Below the pieces are notes generated by a model. It made no database searches, was not told the origin of the DNA, and saw only the letters and a list, made by a program, of their open reading frames with translations. A stretch of DNA of 64,000 nt, taken from contig NZ_CP023747.1 of assembly GCF_008704995.1 (NCBI RefSeq), forward strand, positions 7,412,001 through 7,476,000, in the 5' to 3' direction. The position numbers and the translations under genes were made by a program. Source of the DNA: Streptomyces nodosus (GTDB taxonomy: Bacteria; Actinomycetota; Actinomycetes; Streptomycetales; Streptomycetaceae). The stretch's first letter is position 1, and the number at the start of each line of letters is the position of its first letter. Positions 25,798 to 33,941 of the stretch are shown one piece after another.

Positions 25798-27140
25798 GCA
25801 GCGCACTGACGGTCCCCGCGGGCCGGGGACCCCGGCTGGGACAGCCGCTCCCGGACGAGCTGCTGGACGACGGCGAGCGCCTGACGCGCGAGCAGCTCCG
25901 GGAGCTGCAGCTCGGCCGCCTCCAGGCGACGCTGCGACACGCCTACGACAACGTCGAGCTGTACCGCAGGAAGTTCGACGAGGCCGGAGTGACGCCCGGC
26001 GACTGCCGCTCCCTCGAGGATCTGGCCCGGTTCCCCTTCACCACCAAGGCCGATCTGCGCGACACCTACCCCTTCGGCATGTTCGCCGTCCCGATGTCCG
26101 AGGTCCGGCGCATCCATGCCTCCAGCGGCACCACCGGCCGCCCCACCGTGGTCGGCTACACCGACAACGACCTGTCCATGTGGGCCGACGTCATAGCCCG
26201 CTCCATTCGCGCGGCGGGCGGCCGGCCGGGCCACAAGGTCCATATCTCCTACGGCTACGGCCTGTTCACCGGCGGCCTCGGCGCGCACTACGGCGCCGAA
26301 CGGGCCGGATGCACGGTGATCCCCGCCTCGGGCGGCATGACGGCACGTCAGGTGCAGATCATCCAGGACTTCGAGCCCGAGATCATCATGGTCACGCCCT
26401 CCTACATGCTGACCCTGCTCGACGAGTTCGAGCGCCAGGGGGTGGACCCGCGGGCCGGCTCCCTGAAGGTGGGCATCTTCGGCGCCGAGCCCTGGACGGA
26501 GGCGATGCGCCGCGAGATCGAGGAGCGCATGGACATCCACGCCGTCGACATCTATGGCCTGTCCGAGGTCATGGGCCCCGGTGTGGCGCAGGAGTGCGTG
26601 GAGACCAAGGACGGGCTGCATGTCTGGGAGGACCACTTCTACCCCGAGGTCGTCGACCCGCTCACGGCCGAGCTTCTGCCCGAGGGCGACAGCGGAGAGC
26701 TGGTCTTCACCTCGCTGACCAAGGAAGCCCTCCCGATCATCCGTTACCGCACGCGGGACCTCACCCGCCTGCTGCCCGGCACCGCACGGCCCGCCTTCCG
26801 CCGTATAGAGAAGATCACCGGCCGCAGCGACGACATGATCATCCTGCGGGGTGTCAACATCTTCCCGAGCCAGATCGAGGAGATCGTGCTGCGGGTGCCG
26901 GAGGTCGCCCCGCACTTCCAGATCCAGCTGACGGTGCGCGGCCGTATGGATCACATGACGGTCCATGTCGAGGCCCGCCCCGGCACCGGTCAGCAGCAGC
27001 GGGAGGCGGCCGCCAGGACCATCGCCAAGGGCGTGAAGGACGGAGTGGGCGTCAGCGTCGAGGTGTGCGTGGTGGAGCCGGAGAGCCTGGAACGCTCGGT
27101 GGGCAAGATCCGCCGCATCAGGGATCTGCGCCGGGGATGA
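25794..27140 (+). CDS. paaK: Phenylacetate-CoA ligase PaaK
   Basis: A 448-residue AMP-forming ligase that activates phenylacetate with CoA, the entry step of the pathway. SSGTTGRPTVVGYTDND is the ATP-binding P-loop-like motif. YGLSEVMGPGVAQEC and YRTRDLTRLLPG are adenylate-forming motifs, and SDDMIILRGVNIFPSQIEE is the hinge and C-terminal segment of the PaaK branch. It starts on the ATG overlapping the paaI stop. Two strong hairpins follow at 27216-27302. Confidence 0.95.
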   Translation: MSSALTVPAGRGPRLGQPLPDELLDDGERLTREQLRELQLGRLQATLRHAYDNVELYRRKFDEAGVTPGDCRSLEDLARFPFTTKADLRDTYPFGMFAVPMSEVRRIHASSGTTGRPTVVGYTDNDLSMWADVIARSIRAAGGRPGHKVHISYGYGLFTGGLGAHYGAERAGCTVIPASGGMTARQVQIIQDFEPEIIMVTPSYMLTLLDEFERQGVDPRAGSLKVGIFGAEPWTEAMRREIEERMDIHAVDIYGLSEVMGPGVAQECVETKDGLHVWEDHFYPEVVDPLTAELLPEGDSGELVFTSLTKEALPIIRYRTRDLTRLLPGTARPAFRRIEKITGRSDDMIILRGVNIFPSQIEEIVLRVPEVAPHFQIQLTVRGRMDHMTVHVEARPGTGQQQREAAARTIAKGVKDGVGVSVEVCVVEPESLERSVGKIRRIRDLRRG

Positions 27141-27215
27141 CCCGAAGCCCTTGACGCAAGGGCATGTTGAGCAAGGCGCCGGTACGGCTTCCCCATGGTT
27201 GGGGCCGCCCCGGAC

Positions 27216-27302
27216 ACGACCGTGGCTCCCCGTCGGGGCCACGGTCGTCACCTGTGTGCCGTCGGGGCCGCGGTCTTTCATGACCACGGCCCCGACGGCA
27301 CA
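27216..27302 (+). terminator. Tandem hairpin terminators after paaK
   Basis: The first stem pairs ACGACCGTGG with CCACGGTCGT (27216-27248), with an inner CCCC/GGGG. The second pairs TGTGCCGTCGGGGCCGCGGTC's region with its complement over 21 positions with one mismatch and a 6-base loop (27255-27302). The two hairpins start 76 and 115 bases after the stop. Confidence 0.8.
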
Positions 27303-27402
27303 GTCATGTCCCGGCGCGAAGCAGCGCCGGGCGGCCACCCGCCGGGGGTCTATTCCTCCTTTTGCCTCATTCGCCCGGGTGAAATAACTCACGCATGAGA
27401 AG

Positions 27403-27432
27403 TTCAAACTTAAACCAACTGCTGTGTAATGT
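27403..27432 (+). promoter_or_regulatory. Probable promoter of the His-rich secreted protein
   Basis: TTCAAA (27403-27408), an 18-base spacer and TAATGT (27427-27432) resemble a vegetative promoter. They lie in an AT-rich patch unusual for this DNA, about 80 bases before the start at 27513. Confidence 0.4.
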
Positions 27433-27512
27433 CGGGCATGCCCGGTCAACCCGGGCACAACCCGGGACCCCTCATCCCAGCGGATCCCAGGAAGATCAAG
27501 GAGGAAACCATC

Positions 27513-27887
27513 ATGAAGCGCATCCTCGGACGGCGGATCGCCATCGCGGTCGCCACCACGGCAGTCGCCGGCGGCGCGCTGCTGAGCGTGGCCGGAGCAG
27601 CCTCGGCGGCGCCGAACCCCGCAGCCGAGCGAGCGGTGAGCGTCTCCCACTCCAACGGTCACTCCAAGCCGGGCGACCACCGCGGCGGACGCGACGCACA
27701 CCGGTGGGACAGCAACCACCGCTGGGACGGCCACCGCACGTGGTACCGCACCGGCATCATCTGGTCCAGCTATGACCACGGCCATCACTACCGCTACGAC
27801 GGCCACCACTTCTACCGCCAGACCCATGGCGTCTGGATCAAGGTGATCGAAGGCCCGCGCGGCTTCGACTACGGCGTCTTCCGCTGA
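27513..27887 (+). CDS. Small secreted His/Tyr/Trp-rich protein
   Basis: 124 residues with a classical Sec signal (MKRILGRRIAIAVATTAVAG, cleavage near ASAA/P). The mature part of about 93 residues is rich in His, Arg, Tyr, Trp, Gly and Asp, for example HRWDSNHRWDGHRTWYR and YDHGHHYRYDGHHFYR, with WDSNHRWDG-like repeats. The many His/Asp residues could bind metal, but no known domain is evident. The start at 27513 has a perfect AAGGAGGAAA site. A perfect 13-bp terminator follows at 27898. It is a monocistronic gene. I do not recognise the family. Confidence 0.78.
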   Translation: MKRILGRRIAIAVATTAVAGGALLSVAGAASAAPNPAAERAVSVSHSNGHSKPGDHRGGRDAHRWDSNHRWDGHRTWYRTGIIWSSYDHGHHYRYDGHHFYRQTHGVWIKVIEGPRGFDYGVFR

Positions 27888-27897
27888 TCCCAGGTGA

Positions 27898-27928
27898 GAT
27901 GCGCCGCCGCACACCGCGGCGGCGCATC
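27898..27928 (+). terminator. Perfect hairpin terminator
   Basis: GATGCGCCGCCGC and GCGGCGGCGCATC form a 13-bp stem with a 5-base ACACC loop, 10 bases after the stop at 27887. Confidence 0.75.
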
Positions 27929-28092
27929 CGCCCGCTGCGGCCACGAACAGGGCCGGGGGCAACCGGTGACGACGAAAGTAACGCGTTGTCACCGCGGGCT
28001 CTTACGGGTACGTTCCCTTTGTCGACGGTGAGTTCCCGGGAGTCCGGGAATCCGGGAAGAGCGCGACGACGGCGAACGAGGAGAATTCCGGC

Positions 28093-28629
28093 GTGACCGA
28101 GAGTGTGGTCGAGAAAGTGGTGCGCCCCGAGCGCAGGCTGTCGGGAACATGGCTGGAGGTGATCGCCTCGAACCTCGACTATCACCGGGCCACCTTTCTA
28201 TGGAAGTGCGAAGGCCTCTCGGAAGCGCAACTGAGGCAACGGCCCCTGGGCTCATCGGCGTTGACCCTGCTCGGCCTGATGCGTCACCTTCAGGTGGTCG
28301 AGCGTGCCTGGTTCCAGCGGACGCTGGCGGCCACGACCGCGAATTTCCACCCTTACCGGACCTATGTCACCGCCGACGACGAGGAATGGTTCGACGAGTC
28401 CGATCCCACACCGGCCAGTGAGGTCTACGACGACTATCTGAAGGCCTGTGAGGAATCTCGGCAGCTGTTCACGAAGGTCACGGAGGACCTCGCGCGCATC
28501 GTGCCGAACCGGGCGTTCGGCGACACCGATGTGCGGTTCGTCCTCGAGCACGTGATCGAGGAGTACGCCCGCCATGTGGGTCACGCGGACCTTCTCCGCG
28601 AAGCCGTCGACGGCACGACGGGCGAGTAG
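28093..28629 (+). CDS. DinB-family (DUF664) protein
   Basis: A 178-residue four-helix-bundle protein of the DinB/mycothiol-transferase superfamily. MRHLQVVERAWFQRTL carries the first metal-ligand His, and VLEHVIEEYARHVGHADLLR supplies the later histidines in the usual HxxxH pattern. Many actinomycete members are mycothiol- or bacillithiol-dependent S-transferases; the substrate here is unknown. GTG 28093 follows GAGGAG. The upstream gap 27929-28092 holds no gene. Confidence 0.85.
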   Translation: MTESVVEKVVRPERRLSGTWLEVIASNLDYHRATFLWKCEGLSEAQLRQRPLGSSALTLLGLMRHLQVVERAWFQRTLAATTANFHPYRTYVTADDEEWFDESDPTPASEVYDDYLKACEESRQLFTKVTEDLARIVPNRAFGDTDVRFVLEHVIEEYARHVGHADLLREAVDGTTGE

Positions 28630-28689
28630 CGGGCCGTCGGGCCGAGGGATTCCATCGGCTGTTCCAGGGCGCGGCACACCCTCTTAAAA

Positions 28690-28719
28690 ATGACGCCCCA
28701 TCAGGACATGGGGTACTAC
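28690..28719 (+). promoter_or_regulatory. Promoter with palindrome in the spacer, upstream of the dehydrogenase
   Basis: ATGACG, an 18-base spacer and TACTAC look like -35 and -10 elements. The entire spacer is CCCCAT-CAGGAC-ATGGGG, an inverted repeat. A regulator bound there would block or distort the promoter; MerR- or TetR-type control is possible. It lies about 80 bases before the ATG at 28802. Confidence 0.4.
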
Positions 28720-28801
28720 GTTGGCTTTCGGAACCTCGCCATCGCATCGACCGAACTCGATGCCCGTCCTCCGCGAGTGCTGAAGAAAGGCCGGCTCCGT
28801 C

Positions 28802-29776
28802 ATGCGCGCTCTGCGTTTTGACCATTTCGGCGACCCTCACGTTCTGTCACTCGCCGAACTCCCGGACCCCTCGGCCCGGGAGGGCGAGGCCGTCATCGCC
28901 GTCAAGGCCGCCTCCGTCAATCCCTCCGATCTGAAGAACGTGGCCGGGCAGATGGAGGGAACCGTGCTTCCGCGGGTCCCCGGCCGAGACTTCTCCGGTG
29001 TCGTGATCGACGGTCCCGGTGACTGGATCGGTGCCGAAGTGTGGGGAACCGGAGGCGACATCGGATTCACCCGCGACGGTTCCCATGCCGAACTGCTCTC
29101 GCTTCCCGTGGCCGCACTGGTGCGCAAGCCCGAACGGCTGAGCTTCGAGGAGGCCGCGGTCTCCGGGGTCAACTTCGTCACCGCATGGCTCGGCACGGTC
29201 GAAACGGCGCAGCTGGCCCCGGGGGAGACCCTGGCGGTGGTCGGTGTGTCCGGCGGTGTGGGCGGCGCGGTGGCTCAGACCGCCCATGGCCTGGGAGCCC
29301 GGGTGATCGGACTGGACCGGGCGCAGCCGGCCGACGGGACGCCCGCCGCATCGGTCATCGACGGCTTCGTCGAACTCGGCGGCGATCCTCGGGGCATCGG
29401 GGAGCAGGTCAGGGAACTGACCAGAGGCAAGGGCGCGGACGTGGTGTTCGACACGGTGGGCGGAGTGACCACCCCCACCGCCCTCGCCTCACTCGCGCAC
29501 CGCGGACGCCTTGTGGTGATCAGCGCCGTGGGCACCCGCACCGTGGAGATCGACCTCCTCGACCTCTACCACAACGAGACCCGCATCCTGGGGTGCGACA
29601 GCCGCCGGCTGGACGTCGTCCAGAGCGACGCCCGCCTCGGCCGGTTGGCGCCGTACTTCGAGTCGGGTCAGTTCCGGCCCCCGGCCGTCGCCCAGCGCCA
29701 TGGCCTGGACAGCGGTAAGGACGCCTATCTGGCGGTGGCGAACCGGGCACGGGGACGCGTGGTGATCGGCCCCTGA
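28802..29776 (+). CDS. Zinc-type alcohol dehydrogenase/quinone oxidoreductase family protein
   Basis: A 324-residue medium-chain dehydrogenase/reductase. The GroES-like N-terminal half shows VKAASVNPSDLKNVAGQ and VPGRDFSGVVID; the Rossmann half shows VVGVSGGVGGAVAQTAHGLG. The structural-zinc cysteine cluster is absent and the catalytic-zinc ligands are not obvious, so it fits the zinc-free NADPH:quinone reductase branch. The substrate is unknown. ATG 28802 lies after AAGAAAGG at a moderate distance. Confidence 0.85.
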   Translation: MRALRFDHFGDPHVLSLAELPDPSAREGEAVIAVKAASVNPSDLKNVAGQMEGTVLPRVPGRDFSGVVIDGPGDWIGAEVWGTGGDIGFTRDGSHAELLSLPVAALVRKPERLSFEEAAVSGVNFVTAWLGTVETAQLAPGETLAVVGVSGGVGGAVAQTAHGLGARVIGLDRAQPADGTPAASVIDGFVELGGDPRGIGEQVRELTRGKGADVVFDTVGGVTTPTALASLAHRGRLVVISAVGTRTVEIDLLDLYHNETRILGCDSRRLDVVQSDARLGRLAPYFESGQFRPPAVAQRHGLDSGKDAYLAVANRARGRVVIGP

Positions 29777-29858
29777 CCTGCTGACGCGAGAGCGCCACGG
29801 TCCGGCGTACGGGATCGGGTACCACGGGACGCCGTTCGTCGGACGCCGCCGGATGGGC

Positions 29859-29864
29859 TATGCT
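29859..29864 (+). promoter_or_regulatory. -10 element of small RNA copy A
   Basis: TATGCT stands seven bases before the inferred RNA start. Copy B has TATACT at the same distance and both share GATCTTGAGC just downstream. No canonical -35 is evident. Confidence 0.5.
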
Positions 29865-29870
29865 CGATCT

Positions 29871-30019
29871 TGAGCGGGCCAGCCGAACTCCGGTTGCTCT
29901 GCCAGGCGTTGGTGGTCCAAGGAAAGACGTCCCGCTTCCTGCGGGGAGATGCAGGTGCAAGGCCTGCCCGGCGCTCCATGACGACCCCGCCCCCTGACAC
30001 ACCAGGGGGCGGGGTTTTT
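29871..30019 (+). ncRNA. Structured small RNA, copy A (unnamed family)
   Basis: An intergenic transcription unit of about 149 nt. About 69 bases of core (roughly 29906-29975) match copy B at 43465-43613 with two differences. Hairpins: CAGCCG-AACTC-CGGTTG (29880-29896), TTGG/CCAA, CCCGC-TTCCT-GCGGG and GCAGG/CCTGC. GAGCG near the 5' end can pair with CGCTC near 29970-29975 to close the domain. An intrinsic terminator follows: a 12-bp CCCCGCCCCCTG stem with loop ACACAC and TTTTT. It has its own -10 and runs convergent to the MFS gene at 30088, so it is not an obvious leader. I could not match it to an RNA family I know. Confidence 0.7.
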
Positions 30020-30087
30020 CACATCGGCGCATCGGACATCCGAGGGTGCGACCGCCGCTCGTCCGGCTGGTGCCATGACTCCCTCCC

Positions 30088-31545
30088 TCACCCCGCTTCG
30101 CCGCCGACCGGGATCGCTGCGTGTGGCCGGTCGGAGGTTCGTGGTCCCGTTCCGGTGGTGCGGGTGCGCCCGGCGAGCAGAGCGATCAGAAGACTGGGAA
30201 CGAGCAGCAGTCCGAAGGCGGCACCGTAGCCGGCCGGCGCGGATGTCCCGGCCCCCAGGCAGGCGTTGAGCGCGGCGGAGGACAGCGCCATCACCATGAT
30301 CTGACCGATGTTCTGATTGGTCTGCATCGCACTGCTCGCATAACCCTGCCGCCCGAGGGGACTGTGCGAGAGCGACAGCACGGTCAGGGACGGGTTCAAC
30401 AGCCCCATCCCCACGGCCGCGACGAGCATGGCCGCCGCGGCGGTGAGCGCCGGCACACCGGGCAGGGTCCCGGCCACGGCGAGCGCGACGGCCGTCGTCA
30501 TGATCAGCGATCCCACGGCGACCAACTGGTGCCGGGGCCGGTGTTCCAGGCGCCCCTGCACCCAGGAGGCGGCTGCCCACAGCACGGCGGCACCGGTGAA
30601 CGCAAGGCCCGTCACCGTCGCCGCCACACCCCGTTCGGCGATCAGCATCAAGGGCACGAACGCCTCGATGGTGAAATAGACGCCGGAGGAGAGGCCGCGC
30701 AGCAGCACGGTGGCCGGCAGCCCGGGAAACGCCCTCCAGGTACCCGGCGGAAGAAGCCGTGGCGCACAGAGGACGAGAAGCAGCAGCCCTCCGGCCGCGA
30801 ACAGCAGACGTCGGCCGTCCCAGCCCGACACACCGTACTGACCGAGCGATGCGCCCAGGCTCACCGCCGTGGCGAGCAGCAACGGCGGGCGAGACGGAGG
30901 GCCGTCCGGTACCTCGGGGACTCCCTTCCAGGACGGGCCGCGCAGTACCACCACCAGGGCCAGCGCAGGCAGCAGGGTCAGGGCGGCCAGACCGTAGAAC
31001 ACCACCCGCCACGACCACCACTCGGACACCAGCCCGGCCAACGGGGGGCCGGTCAGTGACGGAACGACCCAGCAGGCGCTCATCAGGGCCAGTGCACGGG
31101 GCCGCAGACGTTCGGGATACGCCTGACCGATGGCGGTGTTGACGGACACCGCGACCATGCCGGCGGCCAGCCCGTCCAGGAAGCGCCCGGCCGCCAACTG
31201 CCAGATGGAGGTGCTGGCGGCGGAGACGACCAGGGTGACCACGGTCAGCGTCATGCCCGCCGCCAGTGGCCTGCGTGCCCCGGAACGGTCCGCCCAGTGA
31301 CCGCCCACGACCCCGCCCAGCAGGCTCGCCGCCACAAAACAGCCCGCGACCAACGGGAACAGGGACACCCCGTCCAGGTCCCGGGCCGCGGTCGGCAGGG
31401 TGGGCACCACGGCGAGCGCGGCGAACCCGGTGAGGAACATGACCGCGGAGAAACTGGCGGTGGCGGCCCGATGGGTCCGGGAGAACAACCGCTCCTCGGC
31501 CGCTCCGTAGGGTGCCTCGGACCGTGCCGGGGGGTGTTCAGCCAT
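30088..31545 (-). CDS. MFS drug-efflux-type transporter
   Basis: A 485-residue membrane transporter. It begins near MAEHPPARSEAPYG and enters the membrane at FSAVMFLTGFAALAVVPTLP. The loop HWADRSGARRPLAAG is motif A, and RALALMSACWVVPSLTGPPL resembles the antiporter motif C region. I start at ATG 31545, where the conserved part begins; the in-frame TTG at 31629 has no ribosome site. Many such proteins export antibiotics or dyes, but the substrate is unknown. Its end faces small RNA copy A. Confidence 0.82.
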   Translation of the reverse strand: MAEHPPARSEAPYGAAEERLFSRTHRAATASFSAVMFLTGFAALAVVPTLPTAARDLDGVSLFPLVAGCFVAASLLGGVVGGHWADRSGARRPLAAGMTLTVVTLVVSAASTSIWQLAAGRFLDGLAAGMVAVSVNTAIGQAYPERLRPRALALMSACWVVPSLTGPPLAGLVSEWWSWRVVFYGLAALTLLPALALVVVLRGPSWKGVPEVPDGPPSRPPLLLATAVSLGASLGQYGVSGWDGRRLLFAAGGLLLLVLCAPRLLPPGTWRAFPGLPATVLLRGLSSGVYFTIEAFVPLMLIAERGVAATVTGLAFTGAAVLWAAASWVQGRLEHRPRHQLVAVGSLIMTTAVALAVAGTLPGVPALTAAAAMLVAAVGMGLLNPSLTVLSLSHSPLGRQGYASSAMQTNQNIGQIMVMALSSAALNACLGAGTSAPAGYGAAFGLLLVPSLLIALLAGRTRTTGTGPRTSDRPHAAIPVGGEAG

Positions 31546-31787
31546 GGTGGCTCGCCCGCCGCGCGCCGGCACCCGCGGTGCCGGGGCTGTCGCGGAGGAG
31601 CCACTGGACGAGCGCCTGAAGAACGCCAATGATCATGGGCGCACAAGCTATCCGGCGCCGTGCGGACGGGCCAACGATTTTCCGGTGGTGCCCGGGTTCG
31701 GGGCCACCGCCCTCCCCGTCGGTGACGGGATGTCGCGTGCGGGCCGCCCGATGACACCTGGGACGGTGTGCGCCGTCCGCCCAGGCG

Positions 31788-32204
31788 TCAGCGTCCGCCG
31801 TCCAGGAATCGACCGAGGTCGGTGTCCAGGTCCAGCGCGTCGGACTCGCTGCCGGGAGGCACCAGCCGATAGGTGCGGCACAGCCAGCGCTCGACCGCGG
31901 GGAGCGGGGCGGTGAGATGGGCGGAGCCGTGCGGTGAGGACAGCAGCAGATGCAGCAGCGAGGTCGGCCTGGATCCGGTCGGCCAGATCCGTACATCGCC
32001 GCTCCCGCTGGGTGTTCGTGTTCCCTCGGTGAGCAGGTCTCGGGCGAAGATCCATGGGGTCAGACCGTGGACGCTGTTGTGGAAGAGGAGTTCCACGGCG
32101 AGCGGATCCTGTGTTCTGTAGAGCAGTTGGGTCGGTACCACGACCCTTACGCCGAGGGGGGACACGAGCTCCATGTCGAGCATGTGGTCCACGCAGCTTT
32201 TCAT
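31788..32204 (-). CDS. SsgA-like sporulation/cell division protein (SALP)
   Basis: A 138-residue SsgA/B-family protein, found in sporulating actinomycetes, where members position FtsZ and septum or peptidoglycan machinery. VVVPTQLLYRTQDPLAVELL, WIFARDLLTEGT and GDVRIWP are family blocks; the C-terminal part has LPAVERWLCRTYRLVPPG. The length is standard. The ATG overlaps the stop of a 36-codon frame (ATGA) that has a strong ribosome site, so translation may be coupled. It is not clearly SsgA or SsgB; it is probably one of the additional SALP paralogues. Confidence 0.9.
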   Translation of the reverse strand: MKSCVDHMLDMELVSPLGVRVVVPTQLLYRTQDPLAVELLFHNSVHGLTPWIFARDLLTEGTRTPSGSGDVRIWPTGSRPTSLLHLLLSSPHGSAHLTAPLPAVERWLCRTYRLVPPGSESDALDLDTDLGRFLDGGR

Positions 32205-32311
32205 GGCCGGGTGTGCACGGGGTCGGCGACGCCCTCAGGCGACGCGACCCGCTGCGGGGGAACGGCGGCCGGAGCCGCGGTGAAGGTGCGATGGCCGAAG
32301 ACGTGCTTCAT
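32201..32311 (-). CDS. 36-residue frame coupled to the SALP gene
   Basis: A short frame MKHVFGHRTFTAAPAAVPPQ... of 36 residues, too short for usual annotation. The evidence for translation is AAGGAGA eight to twelve bases before the ATG, and a stop that overlaps the SALP ATG as ATGA. The SALP start itself has no better site. The peptide has no membrane segment or known motif. It could be a real small protein, or mainly a device that loads ribosomes onto the SALP gene. Confidence 0.55.
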   Translation of the reverse strand: MKHVFGHRTFTAAPAAVPPQRVASPEGVADPVHTRP

Positions 32312-32508
32312 GGTCTGTCTTTCTCCTTGATCTGCACGGGACTTGGCATCCGTGGCTGGGAGTGCCGGGGCCGGGGGAGCCCTGAGGAGTGAACGGTCCG
32401 CTGGGTTGCGCCGCCGTCGATGTGCGGGCCGGTACGGGGAGCCCGGGCGCGGAGCCCGGCTGTAGCGGTCCTCTGCGGCGGCCTTCCCTAACGGCCCTAC
32501 GCCCACGC

Positions 32509-33795
32509 TCATCCGGGGGTGAACGCCAATCGCATTGCCCGGCGGGCGTGTTCATGGTCGAGGTCGGCCAGCAGCCGTTCCATGTCGGTCATGAGCGATC
32601 CATAGAGGTGCCATGCGCCCGGCTTGGTGAGGCTGCCCTCGCCGATCAGGCCGGTCATGGTCGTGTGCCAGGCCAGCGCCCGGTCGATCGCCTCACGCAG
32701 TTGCTCGGGCGTCGCGGTGCCGGAGGGACCCGGCCCGGTGGGCAGCACGGTGAACTCCCGGACCGCTTCCCCGGCCAGGTGCAGGGTTTCGGCGTAGCGG
32801 GCGAGGAATTCCTGCCCCAGACGGTGTCCGGCGTGCTGGTCGCGGGCGTTGTCGGCCAGGGTCCGGGCGATTCCGCGGACCTGGAGCGAGACTCCCCGCA
32901 AGGCGTTGAAAGTCTCACTGTGGGCCGTCTCCTTGCGCCGGCCGTGGATGAGGCACCGCGTGTTCCAGCGCAGGCTTTCGTCGGCGTTCCTCAGCTGTTC
33001 CTCGGCACGGGTCAGGCGCTGTTCCAGTCTGCGTGCCCGGTGCAGCCAGGCGTGCGCTCCGGAAGCGAGCCGGTGCCGGCCGAGGCCGGTGCCCATGTCG
33101 TCCAGCAGGTGCGCCATGGCGTGCGCGACCTCGTGCACCGCGGAATCCGATGCGTCGAGGTAGAGGGGCGGCAGGACGAGGGCGTTGACGAGGATGCCCA
33201 CCACGGCGCCGACCAGCGTCTGCAGTACCGGGGACACCAGGCCGTTCATGGGGTCGGCCGCGGTGGCGGCCAGTGCGACGACCGCGGTGGACGCGATCTG
33301 GAGCCGGTCGTCGGTACCGCGGCGGGGGCCCGCCAGGACGGCCACGAGCGCGATGACGGCGACCGCGCCCGCCGTGGCGCCCAGCAGCCGGACGGTCAAC
33401 AGGGCGAGGACAAGACCGGCCACCTTGGCGCTGACATTGCGTGCCGCTTGTGTGACGGAGCGGTAGACCGTGGAGGCGTTGACCATCAGGAAAGCGGTGG
33501 CGACCGCCAGATAGGGGTGGCCCGCGGGAGACCAGGGGGCCGCGACGCCCCAGGCCAGCAGGGCCGCGGCCACGGTCTTGGCGCCATGCGCCAGGTGTGC
33601 GGCCCACTCGGCGCGGAGCCGGGCCGTCGGCCGCCGGGCGGTTCTTCGGGTGACCGTCCGGAAGAGCCCCGACGGTGTAGTTGAAACTTGCACGAGTTGG
33701 ATGATGGCACCTTTTGTCCGGCTTGGTCGAGTGAGGTCCGCCACGGTGCCGCGCCCCGCCTGCTCCTTTTGCTCGCGAGTCGCTGACGTGTTCAT
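32509..33795 (-). CDS. FUSC-family membrane protein
   Basis: 428 residues. The N-terminal half has about six membrane segments (AKTVAAALLAWGVAAPW, VAGLVLALLTVRLLGATAGA, VAVIALVAVLAG, QTLVGAVVGILVNALVLPP). The C-terminal half is cytoplasmic, helical and coiled-coil-rich (RRLEQRLTRAEEQLRNADES). That is the layout of the fusaric-acid-resistance/aromatic-acid-exporter superfamily. Substrate and direction are unknown. The ATG 33795 has GGAA close by; the first 37 residues may be an extension. It is divergent from a small secreted protein. Confidence 0.83.
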   Translation of the reverse strand: MNTSATREQKEQAGRGTVADLTRPSRTKGAIIQLVQVSTTPSGLFRTVTRRTARRPTARLRAEWAAHLAHGAKTVAAALLAWGVAAPWSPAGHPYLAVATAFLMVNASTVYRSVTQAARNVSAKVAGLVLALLTVRLLGATAGAVAVIALVAVLAGPRRGTDDRLQIASTAVVALAATAADPMNGLVSPVLQTLVGAVVGILVNALVLPPLYLDASDSAVHEVAHAMAHLLDDMGTGLGRHRLASGAHAWLHRARRLEQRLTRAEEQLRNADESLRWNTRCLIHGRRKETAHSETFNALRGVSLQVRGIARTLADNARDQHAGHRLGQEFLARYAETLHLAGEAVREFTVLPTGPGPSGTATPEQLREAIDRALAWHTTMTGLIGEGSLTKPGAWHLYGSLMTDMERLLADLDHEHARRAMRLAFTPG

Positions 33796-33839
33796 CTATT
33801 CCGATATGCCCGAGTGATGTGTTTCACGGTGGTAGTTTA

Positions 33840-33869
33840 TTGTTCAACTAGGTCGGTGGTGCGTAGCTT
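33840..33869 (+). promoter_or_regulatory. Probable promoter of the small secreted protein at 33942
   Basis: TTGTTC, an 18-base spacer and TAGCTT fit a vegetative promoter. They lie in an AT-rich stretch between divergent genes, about 75 bases before the start codon. Confidence 0.4.
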
Positions 33870-33941
33870 GAACGGCGATGAAGACCAGTGGATTACATCG
33901 TTCACGGCCGAGACCGATGGACGGTGCAAGGAGGAAAGATC

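Noticed and set aside
29870..30019. Small RNA copies as a conserved protein starting at TTG
   Set aside because: Both copies have a parallel frame (ALVVQGKTSRFLR), but sequence outside the core diverges in ways that keep base pairing, not codons. There is no ribosome site and the frame runs through the terminator.
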